From: Candidatus Mycolicibacterium alkanivorans
GTDB taxonomy: Bacteria; Actinomycetota; Actinomycetes; Mycobacteriales; Mycobacteriaceae
Length of the DNA: 64,000 bases
Assembly: GCF_022760805.1 (NCBI RefSeq)
Contig: NZ_JAIVFL010000001.1
Location: 1-64,000, forward strand
Reading direction: 5' to 3'
Made by a program: the position numbers and the translations under genes. How positions within the stretch are numbered: position 1 is the first letter of the stretch; each line of letters opens with the position of its first letter. Positions 1 through 9,085 of the stretch are shown here, piece after piece. Under the pieces are notes generated by a model, which saw only the letters and a program-made list of their open reading frames with translations, did not search any database and had not been told where the DNA came from.

Positions 1-872
<872 letters not shown>

Positions 873-984
873 CGTCCACCACACCCCCGTAATCGCGCGA
901 AATAGCTATTTCTATTATTAATCATCGAAGCCAAAGTCGTGCGCCGACACACCGAGAAATCCGCAGATCAGAGCACTAAATTAC

Positions 985-2370
985 GGCTCTCCTGACGTTC
1001 ATGTGGATCGGGGAGCGTGTGGTATGGGCCGGGGATGGTGAGTGGGGACGCACGGACGGTGATCTAGGTTCGAAGGCTCTGACCCCAATCGATCCTGGAG
1101 CCGTCCGTGCGCGCATCAACCCTACTCAATTCCCTCCTCGGACTGTCTGGGGTGCGGGCCGGCAAGACCGCTGTGTGCGACGGCGAGCTGCGGGTGACGG
1201 TTAGCTTGCGCCGTCGGCGGCTGTGCTGCCCGCAGTGTTCGTTTAGCACCGGGCACCGCTATGACACCCGTGAGGTGGACTCATCGTGGCGGCATCTGGA
1301 CATGGGTGGGCGGATATGTCGGATCCTGTTGCGGCGCAGACGGCTGCGCTGCCCGGACCACGGTGTGCTGGCCGAGGGCGTGCCGTTTGCGCGCCCCGAT
1401 TCCCGGCACACCCGCGACTTCGAGGACCTGGTGGCGTGGCTGGTCACCAAGGCCGACAAGACCACCGTCAGCAGCTTTGCCCGTGTCGCCTGGCGCACCG
1501 TGGGCGCGATCTGTGAGCGGGTCGCCGCCGAGGTGTTAGACCCCGACCGGCTGTGCGGGCTGGTCGACATCGGCGTCGATGAGATCTCCTGGCGCAAACA
1601 CCACCGGTATTTGACGCTGGTCTCCGACCACGACAGCGGCACCATCGTGTGGGGCAAACCCGGTAAGGACACCGACACCTTGGGCGCATTCTTCGACGAG
1701 CTGCCCGACGGCGGCGCATCCCTGGAGGCGGTGTCGATGGACATGGGACCGGCCTACGCCAAAGCCGTGCGCGAGCGGGCACCAGCGGCGGTCATCTGCT
1801 TTGATCCCTTCCACGTTGTCAAAGTCGTCACCGATGCGCTTGAGGCGGTGCGCCGCCAGGTCTGGCAGGCCGCCCGCACACTGCCCGATCAGCGCATCGC
1901 CAAGACGTTCAAGGGCGCTCGCTGGGCGCTGCTGAAGAATCCTGCCGACCTCACCGACACCCAAGCCCAAACCCTACGGGAGATGAAACGCAACGGTGGA
2001 ATACTTTGGCGCGCCTACCAACTCAAGGAAGCACTTCGCGAGGTATTCGCCGGCGACCTCGACACGGCCACCGTCGCCGAACTGCTCAATCGCTGGTGCG
2101 CACGAGCCCAACGCAGCCGCATCCCCGAGTTCATTAAGGCCGGACGCACCATCCGTAAACACCGCGCCGGCATCGACGCCGCCCTCGAGCGCGGACTCTC
2201 CAACGGACGCCATGAAGGGCTCAACACCAAGGTGCGGCTTCTCATCCGACGCGCCTACGGCTTCCACAGTGCCAAGGCCGCCCTCGCGCTCATCCTCCTA
2301 GCCTGCGGACCCGTCACCCTGAAGCTCCCATACCACACAGGAGGTCATCCACATTCATGTCAGTAGAGCC
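985..2370 (+). mobile_element. ISL3-family insertion sequence, copy 1 (complete, 1386 bp)
   Basis: The terminal inverted repeats are ggctctcctgacgttcatg at the left and the complement of tgtcagtagagcc at the right, about 28 bp with mismatches. The element is bounded by an 8-bp direct repeat taaattac at 977-984 and 2371-2378, the duplication size known for ISL3 elements, so the insertion is unrearranged. Its length equals that of copy 3 (26358-27743) exactly. It sits in the short spacer between two head-to-head HTH transposase-like genes. Confidence 0.95.
1107..2366 (+). CDS. ISL3-family transposase (IS204/IS1001/IS1096/IS1165 type)
   Basis: A complete 419-residue transposase. The N-terminus has the ISL3 zinc-finger pattern (CCPQC at ~38-42 followed by RHLDMGG and a CPDHG motif). 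The DDE domain begins at VDIGVDEISW, with the second Asp in VSMDMGPAYAKAV, and the C-terminal region shows SNGRHEGLNTKVRLLIRRAYGFHSA, typical of the family. It differs at scattered positions from copy 3 (for example GLSGVRAGK versus FHLPGVRVGK), so the two copies are not recent duplicates. No frameshift or internal stop is seen; likely functional. Confidence 0.95.
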   Translation: MRASTLLNSLLGLSGVRAGKTAVCDGELRVTVSLRRRRLCCPQCSFSTGHRYDTREVDSSWRHLDMGGRICRILLRRRRLRCPDHGVLAEGVPFARPDSRHTRDFEDLVAWLVTKADKTTVSSFARVAWRTVGAICERVAAEVLDPDRLCGLVDIGVDEISWRKHHRYLTLVSDHDSGTIVWGKPGKDTDTLGAFFDELPDGGASLEAVSMDMGPAYAKAVRERAPAAVICFDPFHVVKVVTDALEAVRRQVWQAARTLPDQRIAKTFKGARWALLKNPADLTDTQAQTLREMKRNGGILWRAYQLKEALREVFAGDLDTATVAELLNRWCARAQRSRIPEFIKAGRTIRKHRAGIDAALERGLSNGRHEGLNTKVRLLIRRAYGFHSAKAALALILLACGPVTLKLPYHTGGHPHSCQ

Positions 2371-2372
2371 TA

Positions 2373-2440
2373 AATTACCGACCGGACACAGGCCCTATGT
2401 CCAGGACTCCGGACATGGAGTCCGTGTCCGGTCGGTAATT
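2373..2440. repeat. Nested palindrome between head-to-head HTH transposase genes
   Basis: A perfect 17-bp inverted repeat (aattaccgaccggacac at 2373-2389, complement at 2424-2440) encloses a second inverted repeat (ggactcc at 2404-2410, ggagtcc at 2417-2423). The outer arms also continue, less perfectly, into the upstream regions of both HTH genes, so these are probably the facing terminal repeats of two head-to-head copies of one element. The left copy of the ISL3 target duplication overlaps this motif. Confidence 0.8.
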
Positions 2441-2540
2441 CTGTGTTGTGAGCTGTGGATTTGGCGGTGTGTCGGGGTCGATTCCCGACCTAGTCGCGAT
2501 ATAATACATGAAGTGTTTCCGGTGGATTTGGGGTGCGGCG

Positions 2541-2851
2541 ATGACGGTGATGACCACCCAGCCGCCGTTGCCGCTGATCCCGGCCGGCGCCATCGAGATC
2601 AGTGCCGCGGCCGCGATGATCGAGGACGAGCACGGGGGCCGGGTCTTCGTGCACGGACACCTGGTCTTCGCCTGGGATGGCGGGGACACCGCCGGGCGGC
2701 GGTTCGCGGCGGTGTCGTTGATGCGGATCAAGGCGGCCACCCAGGTGCAGGTCGCGGCTGCGTTCGACACCTCCCCGTTGACCCTGTGGCGTTGGGCGCA
2801 GGCGCTGTCGGCGGCGGGGGTCAGCGCACTGGTCCCGCACCGCAAGGGGCC
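2541..2851 (+). pseudogene. HTH transposase-like protein, second copy, truncated after ~103 codons
   Basis: Homology to the left-edge gene starts at ATG 2541 (MTVMTTQPPLPLIPAG) and continues through GRRFAAVSLMRIKAATQVQVAAAFDTSPLTLWRWAQAL to RKG. It breaks at 2851, where another IS-end sequence (2852-2898) begins. Only the N-terminal domain and the first HTH remain. The same frame stays open to 3374, but that extension is antisense to the methyltransferase gene and is not homologous protein. Confidence 0.8.
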
Positions 2852-2898
2852 GTGTCCAGCGAGAACTTTAATGAGCGGGTTTGCGGAGACATGCGTAA
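2852..2898. repeat. IS-end-like repeat, copy 1 (second copy at 19894-19940)
   Basis: About 47 bp starting gtgtcc(a/g)gcgagaacttta is shared, with a few mismatches, with 19894-19940. In both places one side abuts unrelated DNA, and a methyltransferase gene lies nearby. It looks like the terminal segment of an otherwise deleted IS. Confidence 0.7.
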
Positions 2899-3641
2899 AT
2901 GTTGACAGTGAAGTATTTCTCCAGTGGAGCCAGTCTACTGAGCGCCCTCATAACTCGCATCGCCGGGCGGCTACCCTTGTTTGTTTCGCAACTAATGACA
3001 TTCCATCCTTGCTCGGCAATTATCGAGCGGAATTGAGCTGGCGTCAGCTTGTTCAGCCCGACGTCACTGGCAGTCTGTATCCGCTCGTGCCGCCGACGAG
3101 AAGCGAGCTGGCAAAGTGCCGATTCGGGCAATATTGCTGGCAGCCAAGGGATCCTGCGAGAGCCTTTCCAGTACCGACCGTGATCACCAAACGGGCTGAA
3201 ATACAGCGGACTGAAGCCGGTTGCAAGCACGCCGTCGTCGTTGAGCCGCTTCGCGATACTGCGCATCATGCCTGGCAGGTCATCTATGTGTTCAAACGAA
3301 TCCTTGGACAGCGCAACGTCAAATGCTTCGGTGACTTCTTCAAGCCCACCGTTGTGAAAGGAAATAATCGATGAAAATTCTGGATAATTGACCTCCAAAT
3401 TTCTACACGCAAAGTCAACACGCATGCTGTCAATATCAATGCCCAGCACCCGTTTCGCACCCTGCTGTGCCGCGTACACCGAAAGAGCACCGTGGCCACA
3501 TCCGATGTCGAGGACACTCTTGCCTCGAAAGTCCAGGTGCCCCAGACGCCGCCAATACTCGAGGTTGCTGCTGTAGAGTTGTTGGTTGAAGTACTGAACT
3601 TCTTCCTCGGCCAAACTGCTGTCACCAATACCGTCCGTCAT
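2868..3641 (-). CDS. Class I SAM-dependent methyltransferase
   Basis: 257 residues with the Rossmann-fold SAM-binding motif I VLDIGCGHGALSVYAA (~41-56), the acidic motif II residue in GIDIDSMRV, and the post-I segment SKDSFEHIDDLPGMMRSIAKRLNDDGVL typical of Methyltransf_11-type O/N-methyltransferases. The last ~10 residues (YACLRKPAH) are encoded by the IS-end repeat at 2852-2898, so the native C-terminus may have been replaced. The local composition is less GC-rich than the surrounding IS genes. An inferred role is modification of a surface sugar or lipid; the substrate is not determinable. Confidence 0.85.
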   Translation of the reverse strand: MTDGIGDSSLAEEEVQYFNQQLYSSNLEYWRRLGHLDFRGKSVLDIGCGHGALSVYAAQQGAKRVLGIDIDSMRVDFACRNLEVNYPEFSSIISFHNGGLEEVTEAFDVALSKDSFEHIDDLPGMMRSIAKRLNDDGVLATGFSPLYFSPFGDHGRYWKGSRRIPWLPAILPESALCQLASRRRHERIQTASDVGLNKLTPAQFRSIIAEQGWNVISCETNKGSRPAMRVMRALSRLAPLEKYFTVNIYACLRKPAH

Positions 3642-3684
3642 ATCTTAGCCTGAACTCCGTTCTGAAGTTGCTTCCGTCAGCTAG

Positions 3685-3820
3685 CCCGGATTTTTCGTAG
3701 ATATTCGCTGGTCGGAGTGTGTTGATAGGCGAAAGTGTCTGTCCCGCAAGGCATGATGGGACTTGTCGAGAGTCCATGATGCGAGCTGGAAGGCACTTCG
3801 CACGTGAAGAATAGCGCAAC
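3685..3820 (+). mobile_element. IS1380-family left-end remnant
   Basis: This ~136-bp stretch matches the left terminus and transposase start region of the complete IS1380 element at 30529 (…gatttttcg…tgtgttgata…cgaaagtg…aaggcacttcgca…gtgaagaatagcgcaacg) with many substitutions. It is preceded by ctag, like the CTAR target sites of the intact copies, and ends abruptly at an IS3 fragment. Confidence 0.75.
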
Positions 3821-3821
3821 G

Positions 3822-4262
3822 TTGGGTCGGGTGAGTGTCGGTCGACGATGGTGGTGCGGACCTTCTTGCGCCGCCGCACCCCTTCCCACCCGTTGGCAGC
3901 CATCAGTCGCTCCACGGTGCAACGGGCCACCTCAATGCCCTGCCGTTGCAGATGAGCCCACATCTTGGTGGCCCCGTACAACGACTCTGGCTTGCGCCGG
4001 CCCTGCTCGTCGGGTTCGTAGAAGCTCGCCAGTATCTCCACGATCACCAAGTCCCACAACGCCCGGTTCGACGGTGGCCGGGACAGCCAGGCGTAGAACG
4101 TCCTCGGGGCGATCTGACATCCGTGCTCGGAGAGCACGCGGCAGATCGGAACGACCCCGAACCGAGCGCGATGCTCGGCGATGAACGCACAGATCAACGA
4201 TGTAGCGGGTCGCTCTCCCGCGCGAAGAAACTTGCTGCCGCCTTGAGGATTTCGATGGTTAT
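3822..4262 (-). pseudogene. IS3-family transposase fragment (end of OrfA, start of OrfB)
   Basis: Reading on the minus strand, the end of an IS3 OrfA is visible (EILKAAASFFARESDPLHR then stop). A shifted frame follows with the OrfB start FIAEHRARFGVVPICRVLSEHG, then YGATKMWAHLQRQGIEVARCTVERLM. The overlap of the two frames is the normal IS3 frameshift arrangement. The DDE catalytic half is missing because the fragment joins the IS1380 remnant near 3821. Confidence 0.8.
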
Positions 4263-4353
4263 CTACGGTTCCTTGGCGGCGTGTCCTTGATGTAGGCGAC
4301 ACACCCTTTGAGGCTCAGGGTGTTTCGTCGTGGACCGTTTATCTTTAGTGTCT

Positions 4354-5448
4354 ATGACATCATCGCCGGGTTACGTGGTCCAGCGGGTGGTGATGCCGTT
4401 CGGCGATCCGGAGTCGTGGACTGTGGTTGGTGCCGATGCATGCGCTGTGGAACCGGTTGAGGCGTTCTTGGCTCATCTGCATGCGGTGGAACGATCTGCC
4501 AATACCGTCCGCGCGTATGCCCATGACCTTCGGGACTGGTTCACGTTTTGCACTCGGTCAGGTCTGGGGTGGTCGAATGTACGCCTGGAGGATGTGGGCC
4601 GGTTCGTCGCTTGGCTGAGGCTGGGGCCAGAATCTAGGGATGCGCCCAATGTGGTGGCGTTTCCGAGCGCACCGCCTGCGGGGTGCTCAGAGGCGACGGT
4701 GAACCGGAAACTGTCGGCGGTGTCGGCGTTCTATGAATTCCATCAGCGCCACGGTGTAGATCTGGGTGATCTGCTGGTGACTTGGCAGCGACGCGGATCC
4801 GGCGGTAGGTCGTGGCGACCTTTGTTGGCGCACTTAGGTTCTCGACCGGAACGGACGCGCAGGATACGGTTGCGTGCCGATAAGCGGCTGCCGTCAACTC
4901 TGGATGAGCAGCAGGTCGCGGCGGTACTGGGATCGTGCGAGCGGTTGCGGGACCGGTTGTTGTTCACCCTTCTGGCCGAGACGGGACTACGTATTGGCGA
5001 GGCCCTGGGACTGCGCCATGAGGACATCGACGCCGCTGCGTGCGTTGTGTCGGTGGTGGGCCGGGTGAATACCAATGGGGCGCGCGCCAAGTCCGGATCG
5101 CGTCAGGTTCCGGTACCGGGCCGGCTGATCCGAATGTACTGCGATTACCTGCATGCCGAGTACGGCGACCTGGATAGCGATTACGTCTTCATCAATCTGT
5201 GGGCTGATCCGGTGGGGGCGCCGATGACTTATCGCAGCGTTTACGATTTGGTGCTGCGTCTTCGTGTCAGGACGGGAATCCTCTTCTCCCCACATGTGTT
5301 TCGCCACACTTACGCAACGAGCCTGCAAGTGCGCGGTATTGCATCTGATGCATCATTGGGCATGGATGGTGATTGGGAGTCGGTAAGGGATTTCGGTTTT
5401 GGAGCGGCCGCCGGCCCGGCCTGGCGGTATGGGCGACACGCTATCTGA
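4354..5448 (+). pseudogene. Tn554 TnpA-like tyrosine recombinase, C-terminally truncated
   Basis: An N-terminal SAM-like DNA-binding domain (VEPVEAFLAHLHAVERSANTVRAYAHDLRDWF) is followed by the catalytic domain with Arg box I (ETGLRIGEALGLRHEDID), the AKSGSRQVPVP segment and box II HVFRHTYATSL. The protein diverges directly after box II (…LQVRGIASDAS) and continues in frame through the left end of recombinase module A to a stop at 5448. The second catalytic His/Trp region and the nucleophilic Tyr are absent. ATG 4354 is the preferred start; an in-frame GTG exists at 4330. It is inactive as a stand-alone recombinase. Confidence 0.8.
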
Positions 5449-5539
5449 CCTGGGATGTGATCGCGGGGGTGGCATCTGATGGCACGATGAGGCATGTGTT
5501 TCGGTTGCGTTTGATGCCTGATTGTGGCGTCTGATGGCA
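5340..5539. promoter_or_regulatory. Repeated palindromic sites, candidate recombinase-binding/att region of module A
   Basis: Three related near-palindromes centred on TCTGA occur in 200 bp: tgcatctgatgca (5340-5352, perfect 6-bp arms), tggcatctgatggca (5470-5484) and tggcgtctgatggca (5525-5539). The first is also present at the equivalent end of module B (18129-18141). Their position at the module end just ahead of the recombinase gene suggests recombinase or HTH-protein binding sites (inference). Confidence 0.5.
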
Positions 5540-5540
5540 G

Positions 5541-6653
5541 GTGTGGTCGGGGGGTTTGGTGTCGGGTGCTCGGGTGGCTGGTTCGGCTGCGTTGACGGTG
5601 GTGACGGGTTGCACCCCGGTGCGTCCGGAGCCGGCGTTGTTCGACGCGATGCTGGACGGGTGGCGGTCGCAGCAGCTGGCCCGGCGGTTGGGCGAGTCGA
5701 TTATCGGTGCGCGGGAACGCACGGTCCGCCGGTTCGGCGAGTTCACCGGTGGCTGGCCGTGGTCCTGGACGGCGGGACAGTTGGAGTCGTGGATCGCGAC
5801 CGGCGGGTGGGCGCATTCCACGGTCCGCAGCTACCAGGGCGCGGTAGCGGTGTTCCTGGAGTATGTGTGCGACAGCAGGTACGGCTGGGTCGTCGAGTGT
5901 GAGCAGCGGGTCGGTGCGCGGCCGGCGCAGATCTGTCACGAGTGGAACACCGCCCGGCACGTGTGCGAATACGAGGGGCGTCCGGCCCGGCGGCCGTTGA
6001 CCCGGGCGGAGCTGCAGGCGTTCTTCGACGCTGCCGACGACCGGGCCGAACAGGCCATCACCTCGGGCCGCAAGGGATGGCTGGCCGCGTTCCGGGACGC
6101 CGCGCTGTTCAAGGTCTGCTATGCGTTCGGGTTACGGCGGCGGGAGGTCGCGATGCTGGATGTGACCGACTTCACGGCGAACCCGGCTGCCCCCGAGTTG
6201 GGTGGGCTGGGCGTGTGCCAGGTGCGGTTCGGCAAGGCGATGCGCGGCTCCCCGCCGCGACGCCGGTCGGTCGCCGCGGTGATGCCGTGGGCACTCGAGG
6301 CGTTGGAGCAGTACCTGACCCTGGTGCGGCCGCGGTACGCCGCGGCGGCGCATCCGGCGCTGTGGTTGACCGAACGGGGCGGCCGGATCTCGCCGCGGCA
6401 GGTCGATGACCGGTTCGCCCGGTGGCGGGCGGCGGCCGGCCTGCCGGCCGAGTTGTCGGTCCACTGCCTGCGTCATTCCTATGTCTCCCACCTGATCGAG
6501 GACGGGGTCGACCCGTTGTTCGTGCAGCAGCAGGTCGGGCATTCCTGGGCGTCCACGACGGCGGTGTACACGCAGGTCGGCGCGGACGCCAAGAACCGGA
6601 TGTTGCGGGCCGCGTTGGATGCCGCGTTCGGTGCGGAATCATCACCGGGGTGA
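5541..6653 (+). CDS. Module A tyrosine recombinase/integrase
   Basis: Up to 370 residues from a GTG at 5541; a later GTG near 5559 is an equally plausible start. The catalytic set looks complete: Arg in FGLRRREVAMLD (~199-201), H-x-x-R in HCLRHSYVSHL (~308-311), and the GHSWASTTAVY block with His ~334 and nucleophilic Tyr ~343. The N-terminal half (RTVRRFGEF…STVRSYQGAVAVFLEYV) is the core-binding domain. The stop overlaps the start of the XRE gene (GTGA), indicating translational coupling. It is strongly similar, but clearly not identical, to the module B recombinase at 16817-17953. Probably the active integrase of the module. Confidence 0.9.
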   Translation: MWSGGLVSGARVAGSAALTVVTGCTPVRPEPALFDAMLDGWRSQQLARRLGESIIGARERTVRRFGEFTGGWPWSWTAGQLESWIATGGWAHSTVRSYQGAVAVFLEYVCDSRYGWVVECEQRVGARPAQICHEWNTARHVCEYEGRPARRPLTRAELQAFFDAADDRAEQAITSGRKGWLAAFRDAALFKVCYAFGLRRREVAMLDVTDFTANPAAPELGGLGVCQVRFGKAMRGSPPRRRSVAAVMPWALEALEQYLTLVRPRYAAAAHPALWLTERGGRISPRQVDDRFARWRAAAGLPAELSVHCLRHSYVSHLIEDGVDPLFVQQQVGHSWASTTAVYTQVGADAKNRMLRAALDAAFGAESSPG

Positions 6654-6976
6654 GCGTTCAGGTGGGGTATCACTGGCATCTGCGAGCCCGGATGGCGGCG
6701 GCCGGGATGTTCGCGACCACGGACCTGGTGCCGCTGCTGGCCGAACGGGGGGTCGTGCTGTCCCGGGAGCAGGTCTACCGGCTGGTGGCCCGGGTCCCGG
6801 AACGTTTGTCGCTGACCACGTTGGCGGCGTTGTGCGACATCCTGTCTTGCACCCCGGCCGATCTCATCGAGCCCTACCGGCCCACCCGTTCCCGCCCGAC
6901 CCGACGTGACCAGGCCGGGCCGGCCGCGCCGCAACGCCCGACCCGGGCCCGGGTGCTGCCCGACACCGGACGCTGA
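6650..6976 (+). CDS. Module A XRE-type helix-turn-helix protein
   Basis: 108 residues from GTG 6650, overlapping the recombinase stop by four bases. The HTH is FATTDLVPLLAERGVVLSREQVYRLV, followed by LTTLAALCDILSCTPADLIEP, the Cro/C1 (HTH_26) pattern. The basic, Pro-rich C-terminal tail (TRSRPTRRDQAG…) has no recognised fold. In this setting it could be the module's transcriptional repressor or a recombination directionality factor; the sequence does not say which. The module B homologue is at 15736-16086. Confidence 0.85.
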   Translation: MSVQVGYHWHLRARMAAAGMFATTDLVPLLAERGVVLSREQVYRLVARVPERLSLTTLAALCDILSCTPADLIEPYRPTRSRPTRRDQAGPAAPQRPTRARVLPDTGR

Positions 6977-6982
6977 AAGCCC

Positions 6983-9082
6983 ATGCCGGCCAACGAGACT
7001 GGATGCCCGGCCTGCGCCAACGGGCGGTTGTGCACCGGTTGCGGGCGCACGCGGATCATCACCGCGGTCGCGGCGAGGACACCGGATATCCCGATGGGCG
7101 TGCTGACCGCTGCGCTGGACGCGGTGGCCGGCCACGCGGCAGTCATCCGGTCATTGGCCGCCGCCCTGGCCGCCGATCCCGATGCGCTCACGGTCGGCGC
7201 ACCGCCGGTGGTGGGCCGCCTCGTCGGGGAACTGCAGGCCCGCGGGGTGGACCTGCCGGACCCGGTCTGCAGCCGGTGCGGTCGCACCGGCAAGCCGCTG
7301 ACCCGTTCGCCGGCCGGGGGTGTGTGCGCCCGCTGCCGACGCCGGCAACTCGCGACCGCGTGCCTGCGGTGCGGCGTGGTCAAACCCGTCGCCGGCCGAG
7401 ACGGGCAGGGCCAGCCGGTCTGCGCGCGGTGCGCCGACCGGCCGCAGCGGGTCTGCGGCAAGTGCGGACGGACCCGACGGATCGCCCGCCGCGCCCGCGA
7501 CGGCCAACCCGACATCTGCGATTCCTGCTTCCGAGGGCCCGAGGCCGTCTGCAGCCGCTGCGGGCGGCGGCGGCCCTGTTCGTTCGCCTCCGGCCCGAGC
7601 CCGGTCTGCGCCCGATGCGCGCCCCGGGCGACCGCGACGTGCGCACACTGCGGCGCCGACCGCCCACCGACCGCCCGGTGGCCCGAGGGACCGGTCTGCG
7701 ACCCCTGCTACATCGCGGCACTGCGCCGCCGCGGCACCTGCGCGACCTGCCGGACCGGGCGGCGGCTCGTCCACCCGCCCGGCCCGAACGCCACCATCTG
7801 CGCCGACTGCGCCGGTGTCCCGGTCAGCCACACCTGCACCGACTGCGGGATCGAGGACAGAGCCTACGAACGCGGCAGGTGCGCATCGTGCGCACTCAAC
7901 CGCAGAACCGCGGCCGCGTTGTCCGGCCCCGACGGGCAGAACCGGCCCGACCTGGAACCGGTCTACCAGGCGATCACTGCCACCGACGCTCCACGCACCG
8001 CGCTGAACTGGCTGCGCAACAGTGCCGGCGCGGCCCTGCTGACCCAGATGGCGTCCGGCGCTGTGGATCTGACCCACCAGGCACTCGACGAGTACCCACG
8101 CCCGGGTGTCGCCGGATACCTGCGGGCCGTGCTGGTCGCCAACAACGTCCTGCCGCAACGCGACGAACAACTCACCGCCACCGAACAATTCCTCACCCGC
8201 ACCCTGGCCGGCGTCACCCGCGACAGCGACCGCCGCCTCGTCCACTCCTACGCCACCTGGCAGGTCCTACGCCGCCTGCGGGTGACCGCGGCACAAGGCG
8301 ACCGGCCACGCACCTACACCCATCACGCCCGCACCAACATCAACGCCGCAATCGACCTGCTGAACTGGCTCGCCGACCACGAAACCACCCTGGCCGACAC
8401 CGGCCAAGCCGACATCGACACCTACCTGGCCGGACAACCGCCGTCCCGCTACCGCGTCCGCGACTTCCTCCAATGGGCCGCCGCAACCGGTCACACCGGC
8501 CCGGTCACCATCGCCACCCCGGGCCGCAACGCCGGCCCGGCCACCGACCACGACCAACGGTGGGCCCAGATCGCCCGGCTCCTGCACGACGACACCATCG
8601 AACTCACCGACAGGGTCGCCGGAGCACTACTGCTGCTCTACGGCCAGCACCTGACCCGGATCGTGGCGATCACCCACGACCAGATCAAAACTCAAGGCCC
8701 GCAAGTCTTTCTCCGACTCGGAACCGACGACCTGCACATCCCCGAACCGCTCGCCGAGCTCATCACAGCCCTCGCCCGCGACGGCCGCCCCTACACCGGA
8801 GTCGGCACCCCAAGCACCACCCGCTGGCTGTTCCCCGGACTGCAACCCGGCAGACCCCTCACCGCCGCCCGACTCGGCGACCGCCTCCGCAAACTCGGGA
8901 TCCGAGCCCAACCCGGCCGCCGCGCCGCGCTCACCCACCTCGCCGCCCAACTACCCGCCGCCGTCATCGCCGACCTACTCGGCATCCACCCCACCACCGC
9001 CGTCCACTGGGTCCACGACGCCGGCGGCGACTGGAACCGCTACGCCGCCCAACTCACCCACGACGCCAGTCACCAACCATGA
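6983..9082 (+). CDS. Multi-zinc-ribbon protein with degenerate tyrosine-recombinase C-terminus
   Basis: 699 residues. The N-terminal ~320 contain 16 CxxC motifs (CPAC, CTGC, CSRC, CARC, CLRC and so on), enough for eight zinc ribbons. The C-terminal ~370 resemble a recombinase core-binding plus catalytic fold (NAAIDLLNWLADHETTLADTGQADIDTYL…RVAGALLLLYGQHLTRIVAITHDQI). At the box II position it reads GRRAALTHLAAQLPAAVIADLLGIHPTTAVHWVH, so the HxxR motif is lost and Trp stands where the catalytic Tyr is expected. It is probably a non-catalytic DNA-binding partner of the upstream recombinase (inference). ATG 6983 lies 6 bp after the XRE stop. The module B homologue lacks ~145 N-terminal residues and is broken. 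Confidence 0.85.
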   Translation: MPANETGCPACANGRLCTGCGRTRIITAVAARTPDIPMGVLTAALDAVAGHAAVIRSLAAALAADPDALTVGAPPVVGRLVGELQARGVDLPDPVCSRCGRTGKPLTRSPAGGVCARCRRRQLATACLRCGVVKPVAGRDGQGQPVCARCADRPQRVCGKCGRTRRIARRARDGQPDICDSCFRGPEAVCSRCGRRRPCSFASGPSPVCARCAPRATATCAHCGADRPPTARWPEGPVCDPCYIAALRRRGTCATCRTGRRLVHPPGPNATICADCAGVPVSHTCTDCGIEDRAYERGRCASCALNRRTAAALSGPDGQNRPDLEPVYQAITATDAPRTALNWLRNSAGAALLTQMASGAVDLTHQALDEYPRPGVAGYLRAVLVANNVLPQRDEQLTATEQFLTRTLAGVTRDSDRRLVHSYATWQVLRRLRVTAAQGDRPRTYTHHARTNINAAIDLLNWLADHETTLADTGQADIDTYLAGQPPSRYRVRDFLQWAAATGHTGPVTIATPGRNAGPATDHDQRWAQIARLLHDDTIELTDRVAGALLLLYGQHLTRIVAITHDQIKTQGPQVFLRLGTDDLHIPEPLAELITALARDGRPYTGVGTPSTTRWLFPGLQPGRPLTAARLGDRLRKLGIRAQPGRRAALTHLAAQLPAAVIADLLGIHPTTAVHWVHDAGGDWNRYAAQLTHDASHQP

Positions 9083-9085
9083 CGA

